DNA from: Paenibacillus massiliensis subsp. panacisoli DSM 21345
GTDB taxonomy: Bacteria; Bacillota; Bacilli; Paenibacillales; Paenibacillaceae
Reading direction: 5' to 3'
NCBI RefSeq assembly: GCF_000426545.1
Contig: NZ_AUFO01000039.1
Span: 1 to 32,598 of the forward strand
Length of the DNA: 32,598 bases
Both the position numbers and the translations under genes were made by a program. Each line of letters begins with the position of its first letter. The stretch's first letter is position 1. Below are positions 22,402-29,539 of the stretch, in pieces. Below the pieces are notes generated by a model, which saw nothing but the letters and a program-made list of their open reading frames with translations, was not told the origin of the DNA and did not search any database.

Positions 22402-24219
22402 ATGCAAGTCATGAAACATCTTAACCGGAATGCCTCCGCTGCGCTGTTGTCCGTAGCATTGCTGTCGAGCACCCTGGGCGCAAGCCAGGTAGGTGCAACA
22501 GAAGCAACGACCACACCAGCTACATCAGCAACATCGACTCCAACAGCTAATACCCCGGCTGAAGCTTCAACGAGCTTCGTAGATCATTACAAGAATAATA
22601 AATCAGATTTCAAGACCGAGGATACCAACCCGGCACTTCGGTTGCTGTCTGAATTTAATAAGCTATGGAAGCCAGGTGCTTCCTGGGATTCGGGTACGAA
22701 GCTGAACAGCAGTGTACTGGATGCCAACATTCAGAAGGTGGCTGACATTGCAGCCAGCCGGACAGCCGCTGACGAAGAGCATGCTTATCTAAGCGACCGC
22801 AGAAGCCAAAGCTATAGCGTCATTGATGGTCTGGGTTCCTTGACGGATATTTATCGTGAGAATGCCGGAGCAGTCACTACTATTACCAGTGTTGCACAAG
22901 ATGCCACATCCAAGAAATATGATGATGAAGGCAACAATGCAGGTGATCCAGAATCCAAGCTGGGCAAGGTTGTTACGTTGGTGAACACGCTGCGTGGGGA
23001 GTATTCCTCCTCGAACCCGTCCAAGAATTATTTCAACTATAAGCGCCCATTCCGCTGGGCAGATGATTCTCTGATCATTCCTACGCTGCTGCCAGCCAAA
23101 AAAGATGATCCTACTACTGACGGAGGATTCCCTAGTGGACATACGAATGCTGCCTATCTGACTGCATTTGCTATGGCTTACGCTGTACCAGAGCGTTATC
23201 AGGAGCTATTAGCCAGTGCCTCAGAGCTGGGAGATAGCCGCGTCGTAGCGGGTATGCATTCACCGATGGATGTCATGGGTGGACGTGTGTTGGCTACAGC
23301 ATTGTCTGCTGCGATCCTGAACGATCCAGAGCATAGCGACTTGAAGAAGGCCGCTTATGAGCAGGCTCATGAAGTGCTGTTGACGCAGCAAGGTACAGCC
23401 AACGATCTGTATGCAGATGTTGCTGTCAATGAGCAAAAATACTTGGAACGTCTGACTTATGGCTTCGCACCAATTCAATCCACTACGGCACCAGCAGCTG
23501 TTCCTAAAGGTGCAGAGGTGCTGCTGGAGACTCGCCAGCCGTACCTGGATGCCGAGCAACGTCGTACGGTACTGGCTACTACAGCACTGCCTTCCGGCTA
23601 TCCGTTGCTGGATGATGAAGAGGGCTGGGGACGTCTCAATCTGTATGCAGCTGCAGACGGCTTCGGTTCCTTCCCCGAACAGATCACTGTAAATATGGAT
23701 GGAACGAATGGCGGCTTTCACGCGCTAGACAGCTGGCGTAATCATATCGCTGGAGTCGGCGGGCTGACCAAGACAGGCAGCGGTACGCTGAAGCTGGAGG
23801 GGAACAACTCGTATTCCGGTGGCACAGTGCTCGAAGAGGGCGTGCTAGTAGGGGCTTCCCAGACAGCCTTTGGTAAAGGCGATGTCACGATCAATGGGGG
23901 TACACTGCAGAAGAATGTGAGCGGTGAGCTGAAAATTCAAGGCAATCTGAAGCAATCGGATAAGGGGACGCTGGAGCTGCATCTGCGCAGCAACAGCGAC
24001 GTCCTTACCATCCAGGGTGCCGCTGAGTTCAACGGCAAGCTTCGTCTGGTGTTCGAGAATGGCTACGTGCCTGCTATCGGTTCCAAGATCATAAGCTATG
24101 GTGCATGGAAGCAGACCGGTGATTTCACTTCGATCGAGACAGTAGGTCTTCCTGAGTCCTACCAGATCAGTCTGGATTACAAAGGCGACCAAGCCCAACT
24201 GAATATTACTAGACAGTAA
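22402..24219 (+). CDS. Secreted PAP2-family acid phosphatase with autotransporter-type beta repeat
   Basis: A 605-residue secreted protein. The signal peptide is at residues 5-35 (KHLNRNASAALLSVALLSSTLGASQVGA), followed by a Thr/Ala/Pro linker. The PAP2 (class A acid phosphatase type) domain has its three motifs: KRPFR at 214-218, FPSGHTN at 243-249 and SRVVAGMHSPMD at 279-290, so catalytic His, Arg and Asp are present. The C-terminal part has LTKTGSGTLKLEGNNSYSGGTVLEEGVLVG and DVTINGGTLQKNV, a passenger beta-helix repeat usually found in Gram-negative autotransporters, and then beta-rich sequence to the end. No autotransporter barrel, LPXTG or S-layer anchor is seen. ATG 22402 follows GAGAGG. 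It probably releases phosphate from organic phosphoesters outside the cell. Confidence 0.88.
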   Translation: MQVMKHLNRNASAALLSVALLSSTLGASQVGATEATTTPATSATSTPTANTPAEASTSFVDHYKNNKSDFKTEDTNPALRLLSEFNKLWKPGASWDSGTKLNSSVLDANIQKVADIAASRTAADEEHAYLSDRRSQSYSVIDGLGSLTDIYRENAGAVTTITSVAQDATSKKYDDEGNNAGDPESKLGKVVTLVNTLRGEYSSSNPSKNYFNYKRPFRWADDSLIIPTLLPAKKDDPTTDGGFPSGHTNAAYLTAFAMAYAVPERYQELLASASELGDSRVVAGMHSPMDVMGGRVLATALSAAILNDPEHSDLKKAAYEQAHEVLLTQQGTANDLYADVAVNEQKYLERLTYGFAPIQSTTAPAAVPKGAEVLLETRQPYLDAEQRRTVLATTALPSGYPLLDDEEGWGRLNLYAAADGFGSFPEQITVNMDGTNGGFHALDSWRNHIAGVGGLTKTGSGTLKLEGNNSYSGGTVLEEGVLVGASQTAFGKGDVTINGGTLQKNVSGELKIQGNLKQSDKGTLELHLRSNSDVLTIQGAAEFNGKLRLVFENGYVPAIGSKIISYGAWKQTGDFTSIETVGLPESYQISLDYKGDQAQLNITRQ

Positions 24220-24236
24220 TTCTCATCGTATGAGAA
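24220..24236 (+). terminator. Hairpin after the PAP2 gene
   Basis: TTCTCAT-CGT-ATGAGAA directly follows the stop codon. There is no T-run, and the convergent tgl gene ends nine bases later, so this is a weak or bidirectional terminator at best. Confidence 0.35.
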
Positions 24237-24244
24237 GGGCTGAA

Positions 24245-25000
24245 TTACTGAATGTAACGGCGTCTACCTACCCGAGCGGTAACGGCAGGCGCCGTTGTGT
24301 CATGTGGAGAGGGGAATATGCCATGGCCCGCTTCCATTGCCTGTAAAACTGCATGCCATTCAGGAGGAATGCGGTTCGACGCAGGCGCGAACTGGGATAG
24401 ATAGGCGAAGTCAGGGAATACGATATTCTCAGTTAAATAGGCAGAACGGTTACTTCCTGGTCTACGGTGTCTGTTGAGCGATGCGATGATCTCCTCCGCT
24501 GGCAGAATTCCCATTCCGTGCCCGTAATACATCGTATCATTGAGCTTGATCGTGTTCTCGCCCTTCCACTCGGGCGTCTCCGGCGATACATCCGGGTTGA
24601 TGAAGTAGAGAATATCTCCGGGAGTAGCCCGATGACTACCATGAACCTGAATGAGCCTCAGGTCCTCGTCATAGTGCCAATCATATAGGAGAATATTAGC
24701 AAAAAGGCGATTGAATTGCTGATCACCAATCGAGTCCAGCACAGCTTTATATAGCACAATCACCATGGCTGTTGCGCACTCAAAGGCATACATCCTCCCG
24801 TTTCTGAAGATATCACGTATGCCTTCAGCAGGAGTGACCTCCTTTCGGATGCGAAAGCCTCCCTGATCTGTCATCGTCCAATATTGCGGGTTACTGCGTG
24901 AATTCTCAAAGTCGGCAAAGGAGACTCCGCTGTAGTTCAGCGCTTGTGCGGCCCCTACGATATTTTGCCTCATAATCGCCTCGAATTGTTGTCTGTTCAT
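24245..25000 (-). CDS. tgl: Protein-glutamine gamma-glutamyltransferase (spore coat transglutaminase)
   Basis: A 251-residue enzyme of the Bacillus Tgl family, which forms epsilon-(gamma-glutamyl)lysine crosslinks between spore coat proteins. The catalytic Cys75 lies in FYAFECATA-like MYAFECATAMVIV. Other family marks are NILLYDWHYDEDL, GDILYFINPDVSPETPEWKGENTIKL and YYGHGMGILPAEEIIASLN. I chose ATG 25000 because AAGGAGGG lies 10 bases upstream; an ATG at 25057 would give 19 more residues without family similarity. The Bacillus enzyme is about 245 residues with a somewhat longer N-terminus. A sigma-K-like promoter lies at 25036-25063, as expected for a mother-cell coat gene. The neighbours at 25102 and 26125 are also spore genes. 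Confidence 0.93.
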   Translation of the reverse strand: MNRQQFEAIMRQNIVGAAQALNYSGVSFADFENSRSNPQYWTMTDQGGFRIRKEVTPAEGIRDIFRNGRMYAFECATAMVIVLYKAVLDSIGDQQFNRLFANILLYDWHYDEDLRLIQVHGSHRATPGDILYFINPDVSPETPEWKGENTIKLNDTMYYGHGMGILPAEEIIASLNRHRRPGSNRSAYLTENIVFPDFAYLSQFAPASNRIPPEWHAVLQAMEAGHGIFPSPHDTTAPAVTARVGRRRYIQ

Positions 25001-25035
25001 ATGGACATTGCCCTCCTTGGAGTCCTGGAATACTC

Positions 25036-25063
25036 CATTATATGGGGACAGATGCACAGGGTG
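25036..25063 (-). promoter_or_regulatory. Candidate sigma-K promoter of tgl
   Basis: On the minus strand CACC (25063-25060) is followed after 15 bases by CATATAATG (25044-25036). This is close to the sigma-K pattern mACm, about 16 bases, CATAnnnTA, with one mismatch in the last position. tgl of Bacillus is a late mother-cell gene. Confidence 0.4.
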
Positions 25064-25101
25064 CGAAGATAATCCGGTGTTCCAGAACGATCAGGCTAAT
25101 A

Positions 25102-25962
25102 TTAGCGTCCGAGCAGCGGTCTGATCTCTTGAATCACCTGCTGTAGCTGGCTTGCACATTGCTCATAGAGCTGTTTTCCTTTCTTCTGCCTTGTGGACAG
25201 GGCGAACATCTCCAGATCAGCCTCACACTTTTTGAGGCTAGCCAGCAGCATGGCTCTTTCCTCCGGCTGGGGTACTATCAGATCATCTGTGTACAGATCG
25301 ACATACAGCTGTCCATAGGAATCGACCTGAGCTAGAAAAATACTGCTCGTAGTCAGCTCAAGCTTATCCAGCTCGGTATAGAGCCATTCTCTGCTGAGTC
25401 CCAGTTCGGACAGAGGAGTATCCAGAATTTTACCATCCATAATGACGATCTGGGGTGACTGCTCAGGTGCGACCTTAATGCCCAGGCTAGAGGGAGTCAA
25501 AGGCTGACTTTCCTTCATGGGTAATACATTCAGCACTCCGCTGGGTTCCATAATCGCGAACTCAACGTCGGATAGCTTGAATATGTTCTTAGCACGAAGC
25601 TGCTCCATGAGCTCATCCGAGGTCAGGCGCTCTTTCTTGAGATTGTCCTCCAGCACCTTGCCATCCTTGATAACAACCGTTGCTTTCCCATCCATGAAAT
25701 CCCGTGCCTTCTTACTGTACATCTGAACATATTCGATGCCCAGCGATGCCACCACCCAGACAATCAAGGAGATGACACCAAGATACCAGGTCCCTTCGCT
25801 TTCCAACGGGATATAGGCTGCAATGCTACCGATCGTAATTCCGGTAATATATTCGAACAGGGACAATTGGGACACCTGTCTCTTGCCGAGCAGCTTGGTC
25901 ATGAAGAAGAGTACCACCAGCGCGACCAATGTGCGATAGGATACGATTAACCATTCAGGCAT
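25102..25962 (-). CDS. DUF421 (YetF-like) membrane protein with C-terminal DUF1657 (2Duf type)
   Basis: A 286-residue protein with about three N-terminal membrane helices (residues 4-22, 36-52, 58-76) and a cytoplasmic DUF421 part (ATVVIKDGKVLEDNLKKERLTSDELMEQLRAKNI, PQIVIMDGKILDTPLSELGLSREWLYTEL). Residues 236-286 (MLLASLKKCEADLEMFALSTRQKKGKQLYEQCASQLQQVIQEI) resemble a DUF1657 domain and align with the small protein encoded at 26125 (LASLK, LE-FALST, Q-Q-I). DUF421-DUF1657 fusions, called 2Duf, are known from the spoVA-2mob operon, where they raise the wet-heat resistance of spores through the inner membrane. AAGGGAG precedes the ATG. A sigma-G-like promoter at 26010-26039 would place expression in the forespore. 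The rest of the spoVA-2mob operon is absent here. Confidence 0.88.
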   Translation of the reverse strand: MPEWLIVSYRTLVALVVLFFMTKLLGKRQVSQLSLFEYITGITIGSIAAYIPLESEGTWYLGVISLIVWVVASLGIEYVQMYSKKARDFMDGKATVVIKDGKVLEDNLKKERLTSDELMEQLRAKNIFKLSDVEFAIMEPSGVLNVLPMKESQPLTPSSLGIKVAPEQSPQIVIMDGKILDTPLSELGLSREWLYTELDKLELTTSSIFLAQVDSYGQLYVDLYTDDLIVPQPEERAMLLASLKKCEADLEMFALSTRQKKGKQLYEQCASQLQQVIQEIRPLLGR

Positions 25963-26009
25963 AAGCTTGCTCCCTTCCTTGGGTCACGAAATTTAGTAGT
26001 CATATATCA

Positions 26010-26039
26010 CAGGATGTCTGCTTATCCTGTTTTTTATGC
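26010..26039 (-). promoter_or_regulatory. Candidate sigma-G promoter of the DUF421-DUF1657 gene
   Basis: On the minus strand GCATA (26039-26035) is followed after 18 bases by CATCCTG (26016-26010). This fits the sigma-G pattern GHATR, 18 bases, CATnHTA, except for the last base. It overlaps an inverted repeat ACAGGAT/ATCCTGT (26009-26030). Confidence 0.4.
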
Positions 26040-26053
26040 GATAGCTTCCATTT

Positions 26054-26083
26054 GAATAGAGGAGTGGAAAGCTCGTCATAATA
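26054..26083 (+). promoter_or_regulatory. Sigma-G promoter of the DUF1657 gene
   Basis: GAATA (26054-26058), 18 bases, then CATAATA (26077-26083): an exact match to the forespore sigma-G pattern GHATR-18-CATnHTA, 41 bases before the start codon. Confidence 0.65.
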
Positions 26084-26124
26084 ATCCAGTCAAGATATGA
26101 CCGAGAGTAGGGAGGTGAGTACAC

Positions 26125-26331
26125 ATGACTGTAGCATCCGATGTGAAGACCTGTCTGGCATCCTTGAAGAGTGCTCAAGCGAGTCTAGAGCAATTTGCAT
26201 TATCGACGCAAAATGAAGATGCCAAAAATCTGTTCACGAACGCTGCGCAGCAAACACTGCAGATTGTGAATCAGGTTCAAAGCAGAGTACAGCAGCTAGA
26301 GGATGAGGAGCCGCAATATCAGGGCTTCTAA
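26125..26331 (+). CDS. DUF1657 small spore protein
   Basis: A 68-residue soluble, helical protein (MTVASDVKTCLASLKSAQASLEQFALSTQ, then QTLQIVNQVQSRVQQLEDEEPQYQ). It is a typical full-length DUF1657 protein, a family found in spore formers, often next to SpoVA, YhcN/YlaJ and DUF421 proteins. Two helices rich in Gln, Ala and Leu suggest a helical hairpin or oligomer. GGGAGGTGA precedes the ATG by 6 bases. It is divergent from the DUF421-DUF1657 fusion, whose C-terminal domain resembles it, so the two may interact or compete for a partner. A sigma-G promoter upstream and an intrinsic terminator at 26384-26415 make it a single forespore transcript. The molecular function is unknown. Confidence 0.9.
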   Translation: MTVASDVKTCLASLKSAQASLEQFALSTQNEDAKNLFTNAAQQTLQIVNQVQSRVQQLEDEEPQYQGF

Positions 26332-26383
26332 GATGAATCGACTTGTACATTGAAGATCAAGAGGGAAATAGATCAGAATTAAG

Positions 26384-26415
26384 AGCGAATCTCTGCACAA
26401 GAGATTCGCTTTTTG
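26384..26415 (+). terminator. Intrinsic terminator of the DUF1657 gene
   Basis: AGCGAATCTC (26384-26393) pairs with GAGATTCGCT (26401-26410) around a 7-base loop, followed by TTTTT. Confidence 0.88.
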
Positions 26416-26499
26416 CTAGATAGAGATTATGCTGCCAATTTTCTTTTTTTGAATTTGGAAATAAAATAAAAAAATAAAGAAAAATGTCATGAAAATATA

Positions 26500-26527
26500 T
26501 TGTTTTTATGGGAAAATTATGTATAAT
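26500..26527 (+). promoter_or_regulatory. Sigma-A promoter of the pectate lyase gene
   Basis: TTGTTT (26500-26505), 16 bases, then a perfect TATAAT (26522-26527), within a very AT-rich stretch (26430-26530) that may act as an UP element. The transcript would have a leader of about 160 bases. Confidence 0.65.
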
Positions 26528-26576
26528 TTAGTCAGATATCGCCTACAACGGTCAGCCCTTTTTTAAGTAGCATTTG

Positions 26577-26592
26577 TTGATAGCGGTTACAT
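26577..26592 (+). promoter_or_regulatory. Catabolite-responsive element (cre, CcpA site)
   Basis: TTGATAGCGGTTACAT matches the cre consensus WTGNNARCGNWWWCAW at every defined position. It lies about 45 bases after the predicted transcription start of the pectate lyase gene, where bound CcpA would block elongation when preferred sugars are present. Confidence 0.75.
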
Positions 26593-26692
26593 TATGGAGA
26601 GAGGTGCACATCTCTTCTTGACCCTATTGCGTTCCTGATCCAGAGACTACTGCGGGTGGTACTATACTAAAGTATAGGAAGGATGGTTTCTA

Positions 26693-27361
26693 GTGAAAAA
26701 GGGATTAGCTATATTATTGACTGGATTATTGTTAACGATCACATGGGGTACGGCTCCAGCAGAGGCAGCCCCTCGGGTTGTAGACAGTACGATTTTGGTG
26801 AAGGCCGGGGAAACGTATGATGGCAAAGGCCAGACTTTCGTTGCCAATCCCAAAACACTGGGTGACGGAAGTCAAAAAGAGGGGCAGAAGCCGATCTTCC
26901 GACTTGAGAATAATGCGACGCTCAAAAATGTATACATTGATGCTCCAGCAGCTGACGGTGTACACGTATATGGTAATGCCACGATCAGCAATGTCACCTG
27001 GCTTGATGTAGGTGAAGATGCATTGACGCTGAAATCTTCAGGTACGGTTAACATTACTGGCGGCGGGGCTTTCAAGGCCTATGACAAGGTCTTTCAGGCC
27101 AACGCTTCAGGCACCATTAACATCAAGAACTTCCGTGCGGATGATATTGGCAAGCTGGCCCGTCAAAACGGAGGAACTAGCTATCGCGTGAACTTCACGC
27201 TGGATAACTCCAATATTTCCAATGTGAAGGACTCCATTTTCAGAACCGACAGCAGCTCCAGTGCCGCCAAAATTACCAATACACGATATAGCAAAGTTCC
27301 TACACTGTTCAAAGGCTTTGCCTCTGGCAAGACAAGCCAATCCGGAAATACCCAATATTAA
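26693..27361 (+). CDS. Secreted pectate lyase, PL3 family
   Basis: A 222-residue extracellular lyase that cleaves polygalacturonate by Ca-dependent beta-elimination. The signal peptide is MKKGLAILLTGLLLTITWGTAPAEA with cleavage before APRVV. The mature protein is a small right-handed beta-helix with the PL3 core motif series DGVHVYGNATISNVTWLDVGEDALTLK, GGGAFKAYDKVFQANASGTINIKNF and DDIGKLARQNGG, which carries the conserved acidic and Lys/Arg catalytic residues. Many family members have Cys where this one has Val, Gly or Asn, so it appears to lack the disulfides of fungal relatives. The start is GTG 26693 with AGGAAGG about 10 bases upstream. The gene has its own promoter, cre site and terminator. 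It should act with the arabinanase at 18837 on plant pectin. Confidence 0.92.
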   Translation: MKKGLAILLTGLLLTITWGTAPAEAAPRVVDSTILVKAGETYDGKGQTFVANPKTLGDGSQKEGQKPIFRLENNATLKNVYIDAPAADGVHVYGNATISNVTWLDVGEDALTLKSSGTVNITGGGAFKAYDKVFQANASGTINIKNFRADDIGKLARQNGGTSYRVNFTLDNSNISNVKDSIFRTDSSSSAAKITNTRYSKVPTLFKGFASGKTSQSGNTQY

Positions 27362-27391
27362 GCCATCCTTATTCATAGAATACAGCTGCAC

Positions 27392-27426
27392 AAAGGGAGC
27401 ACAGGTACAAGCCTGGCTTCCTTTTT
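27392..27426 (+). terminator. Intrinsic terminator of the pectate lyase gene
   Basis: AAAGGGAGC (27392-27400) pairs with GCTTCCTTT (27416-27424), with an inner CAGG/CCTG pair and one bulged base, followed by T residues. A TATAAT at 27526-27531 without a good -35 is the candidate -10 for the next gene. Confidence 0.75.
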
Positions 27427-27593
27427 GTCGTAAGTGCGACATAGCCGTCCATAATCTGATAGAATGAGAATTGGAACAGACATTCAGCTTCAAAACAGTT
27501 ACCAGCGCTTATGCCTGCATTCGTGTATAATACAGCACTACATTGCAGCAGCGCGGATGCAGTTCAAATTGCAATCAGGGAGGCAGAATCGAT

Positions 27594-28598
27594 ATGAAGG
27601 AAGCAAAACGTGTGAAGTGGGGCTTGATCAGTACAGGATGGATCGCGGAGAAATTCGCAGCGGATTTGTCCCATGCAAGCAACGGGGAATTGTATGCGGT
27701 AGCTTCACGTACAATTGAAAGCGCAGACAAATTCGCTAAGCAATTCAATATACCTAAGGCATATGGCAGCTATGAAGAACTGTTAGCGGACCCGGAGGTT
27801 GATGTCGTCTACATTGGTACTCCACATCCGATGCATAAGGAGAACATCCTCAGTGCCCTTCATGCCGGAAAATCAGTCCTCTGCGAGAAGCCGGTTACGA
27901 TGAACAGTGCGGAGCTGGAAGAGGTGCTGGCGGTTGCCAAGGAGAAGCAGCTCTTCTTCATGGAAGCGATGTGGACACGTTATCTTAAGCCGATTCGTCA
28001 GGTGAGAGAGTGGCTGGCTGAAGGCAAGATTGGTGACGTGCTGTTGGTCAAGGCTGAATTCGGCTTCCGTATGGAATGGGACCCCAATCATCGTCTCTTG
28101 AATCCTGAGCTGGGCGGGGGAGCATTACTGGATGCAGGGATCTATCCAGTATCATTTGCTTCCATGATATTCGGTCCGAACCCGGAACGTATGGCTAGTA
28201 CAGCCCACATCGGTGAGACGGGGGTAGACGAGCAGTTCTCAATCATGCTGTCCTACAGCGAAGGTCGCACGGCCATGCTGAATGGAGCGATCCGACTGGG
28301 ACTGCCGAATGATGCCTTCATCCAAGGTACCAAAGGCTACATTCATATCCCGCGCTTCCTCTTCTCGGATTCGGCCACACTTTATGTGGACGGTGAAGAG
28401 CCGGTTGTCATTAAGGATGATCGTGAATTTGCAGGCTACGCATATGAGGCTGAAGAGGTGGGAAGATGCCTGCAGGAGGGGCTTCTGGAGAGTCCGGTTA
28501 TGACATGGGAGGAGTCCCTGGGCATTATGCGCTTGCTGGATCAGGCACGTGGCCAATGGGGTCTGCGCTATGAAGCAGATGACAACACGAAGGGCTAA
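27594..28598 (+). CDS. Gfo/Idh/MocA family oxidoreductase (second copy)
   Basis: A 334-residue NAD(P)-dependent dehydrogenase. The Rossmann part has WGLISTGWIAEKFAADL at 9-25 and VLCEKPVTMN with EKP at 98-100. The substrate domain carries GGGALLDAGIYPVSFASMIFG, including the conserved D-x-G-x-Y pattern. MFFMEAMWTRYLKP-like FFMEAMWTRYLKPIRQVREWL points to the dihydrodiol dehydrogenase/xylose dehydrogenase-like subgroup. ATG 27594 has GGAGG about 10 bases upstream; an open frame from 27543 has none. It shares family and length with the product of 12946-13944 but is clearly diverged from it. Standing after a pectate lyase, it may process a pectin-derived sugar, but the terminator between them means they are separate units. 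Confidence 0.9.
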   Translation: MKEAKRVKWGLISTGWIAEKFAADLSHASNGELYAVASRTIESADKFAKQFNIPKAYGSYEELLADPEVDVVYIGTPHPMHKENILSALHAGKSVLCEKPVTMNSAELEEVLAVAKEKQLFFMEAMWTRYLKPIRQVREWLAEGKIGDVLLVKAEFGFRMEWDPNHRLLNPELGGGALLDAGIYPVSFASMIFGPNPERMASTAHIGETGVDEQFSIMLSYSEGRTAMLNGAIRLGLPNDAFIQGTKGYIHIPRFLFSDSATLYVDGEEPVVIKDDREFAGYAYEAEEVGRCLQEGLLESPVMTWEESLGIMRLLDQARGQWGLRYEADDNTKG

Positions 28599-28716
28599 TG
28601 CACCGAATGTGGCCTAAGTATTACAGTCTCAGCGCTTCACGCCGAGGCCTTGAATGGATGTAGGCTGGTTAAGGTATATCTCATTTCACTACCCCGATCT
28701 TGTTATGGTATGGTAA

Positions 28717-28777
28717 TATAATTTGTTGAGTGAACCTGCTCGCGTGGCCGCCTAGTTCGGCCTAGCGGGCTTTTTTT
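28717..28777 (+). promoter_or_regulatory. Promoter -10 and early terminator in the metN leader
   Basis: A perfect TATAAT (28717-28722) without a good -35 is followed within 16 bases by a GC-rich stem, GCTCGC (28738-28743) with GCGGGC (28765-28770) and an inner GGCC/GGCC, then seven T (28771-28777). A transcript starting near 28729 would run straight into this terminator. It could be an attenuator for the ABC operon or the end of a short RNA. SAM-I and T-box consensus motifs are not visible in 28599-28831. Confidence 0.5.
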
Positions 28778-28831
28778 AAGTTCTTTATCGGTCGGTGGCC
28801 GAGACATATCATCTTTTTTCGGGGGGACTCC

Positions 28832-29539
28832 ATGATTTCGCTGCAGGAAGTGAGCAAGAGCTATGTGGGAAAAGAACACGCATATACGGCCGTCGATTCC
28901 GTATCTATAGAGATCGAGGCAGGGGAGATCTATGGTATTATCGGCGCCAGCGGTGCCGGGAAATCCACTCTGCTCCGTATGATCAACATGCTGGAACGGC
29001 CAGACCAGGGAATTGTCCAGGTAGACGGACAGGATATGACCCGGCTGCGAGGAAATGAGCTGAGAACAGCCATTCGTTCGATCGGGATGATATTTCAGCA
29101 TTATCATCTAGTCCATAACCGCACGGTGGGTGGTAATGTAGCCATGCCCCTGGAGTTGGCAGGCATTCCGAAGCGTGAGCGTGCGAAGCGAGTGAAGGAG
29201 CTGCTGCACTTCGTGGGACTTGCGGACAAGCTGGAGCAGTACCCGGCACAGCTGAGTGGTGGACAGAAGCAGCGGGTCGCTATTGCTCGCGCATTGGCGA
29301 ATCACCCTAAGGTGCTTTTGTGTGACGAGCCAACCTCTGCGCTCGACCCGCAGACGACAGAGGAGATCCTGGAAGTACTCCGTCACGCCAATAAAGTATA
29401 CGGGGCAACGATCGTACTCGTGACCCATGATATGCAGGTGATGAAGAGCTTCTGCCATCGTGTAGCCGAGATGGAGCAGGGACGTCTGGTGCGGACCTTT
29501 CGGATAGAGCAAGGGAGAGGGGGGCGGACGGATGTTTGA
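28832..29539 (+). CDS. metN: MetN-like ABC transporter ATP-binding protein (without NIL domain)
   Basis: A 235-residue ATPase that powers a MetNIQ-type importer, probably of methionine or a related compound. Walker A is GASGAGKST at 38-46, the Q-loop is in IGMIFQHYHL, the signature is LSGGQ at 141-145, and Walker B is VLLCDEPTSALD at 161-172 with the switch His in LVTHD. Canonical MetN is about 340 residues with a C-terminal NIL/ACT domain that binds methionine and inhibits transport; this protein ends at residue 235 and lacks it. GGGGGGACTCC precedes the ATG. The last eight bases overlap metI. Its identity as metN rests on the family of the three-gene unit; the missing NIL domain could mean another amino acid substrate or different control. 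Confidence 0.88.
   Translation: MISLQEVSKSYVGKEHAYTAVDSVSIEIEAGEIYGIIGASGAGKSTLLRMINMLERPDQGIVQVDGQDMTRLRGNELRTAIRSIGMIFQHYHLVHNRTVGGNVAMPLELAGIPKRERAKRVKELLHFVGLADKLEQYPAQLSGGQKQRVAIARALANHPKVLLCDEPTSALDPQTTEEILEVLRHANKVYGATIVLVTHDMQVMKSFCHRVAEMEQGRLVRTFRIEQGRGGRTDV

Noticed and set aside
26009..26035. Plus-strand intrinsic terminator (ACAGGAT/ATCCTGT followed by T)
   Set aside because: No plus-strand gene ends just before it; it lies in a divergent promoter region and more likely belongs to the minus-strand leader or promoter.
28599..28831. SAM-I riboswitch or T-box before metN
   Set aside because: I looked for the GGCCC-GAAACC-GGCAACC core of SAM-I and the GGTGG-ACCGCG motif of T-boxes and found neither.
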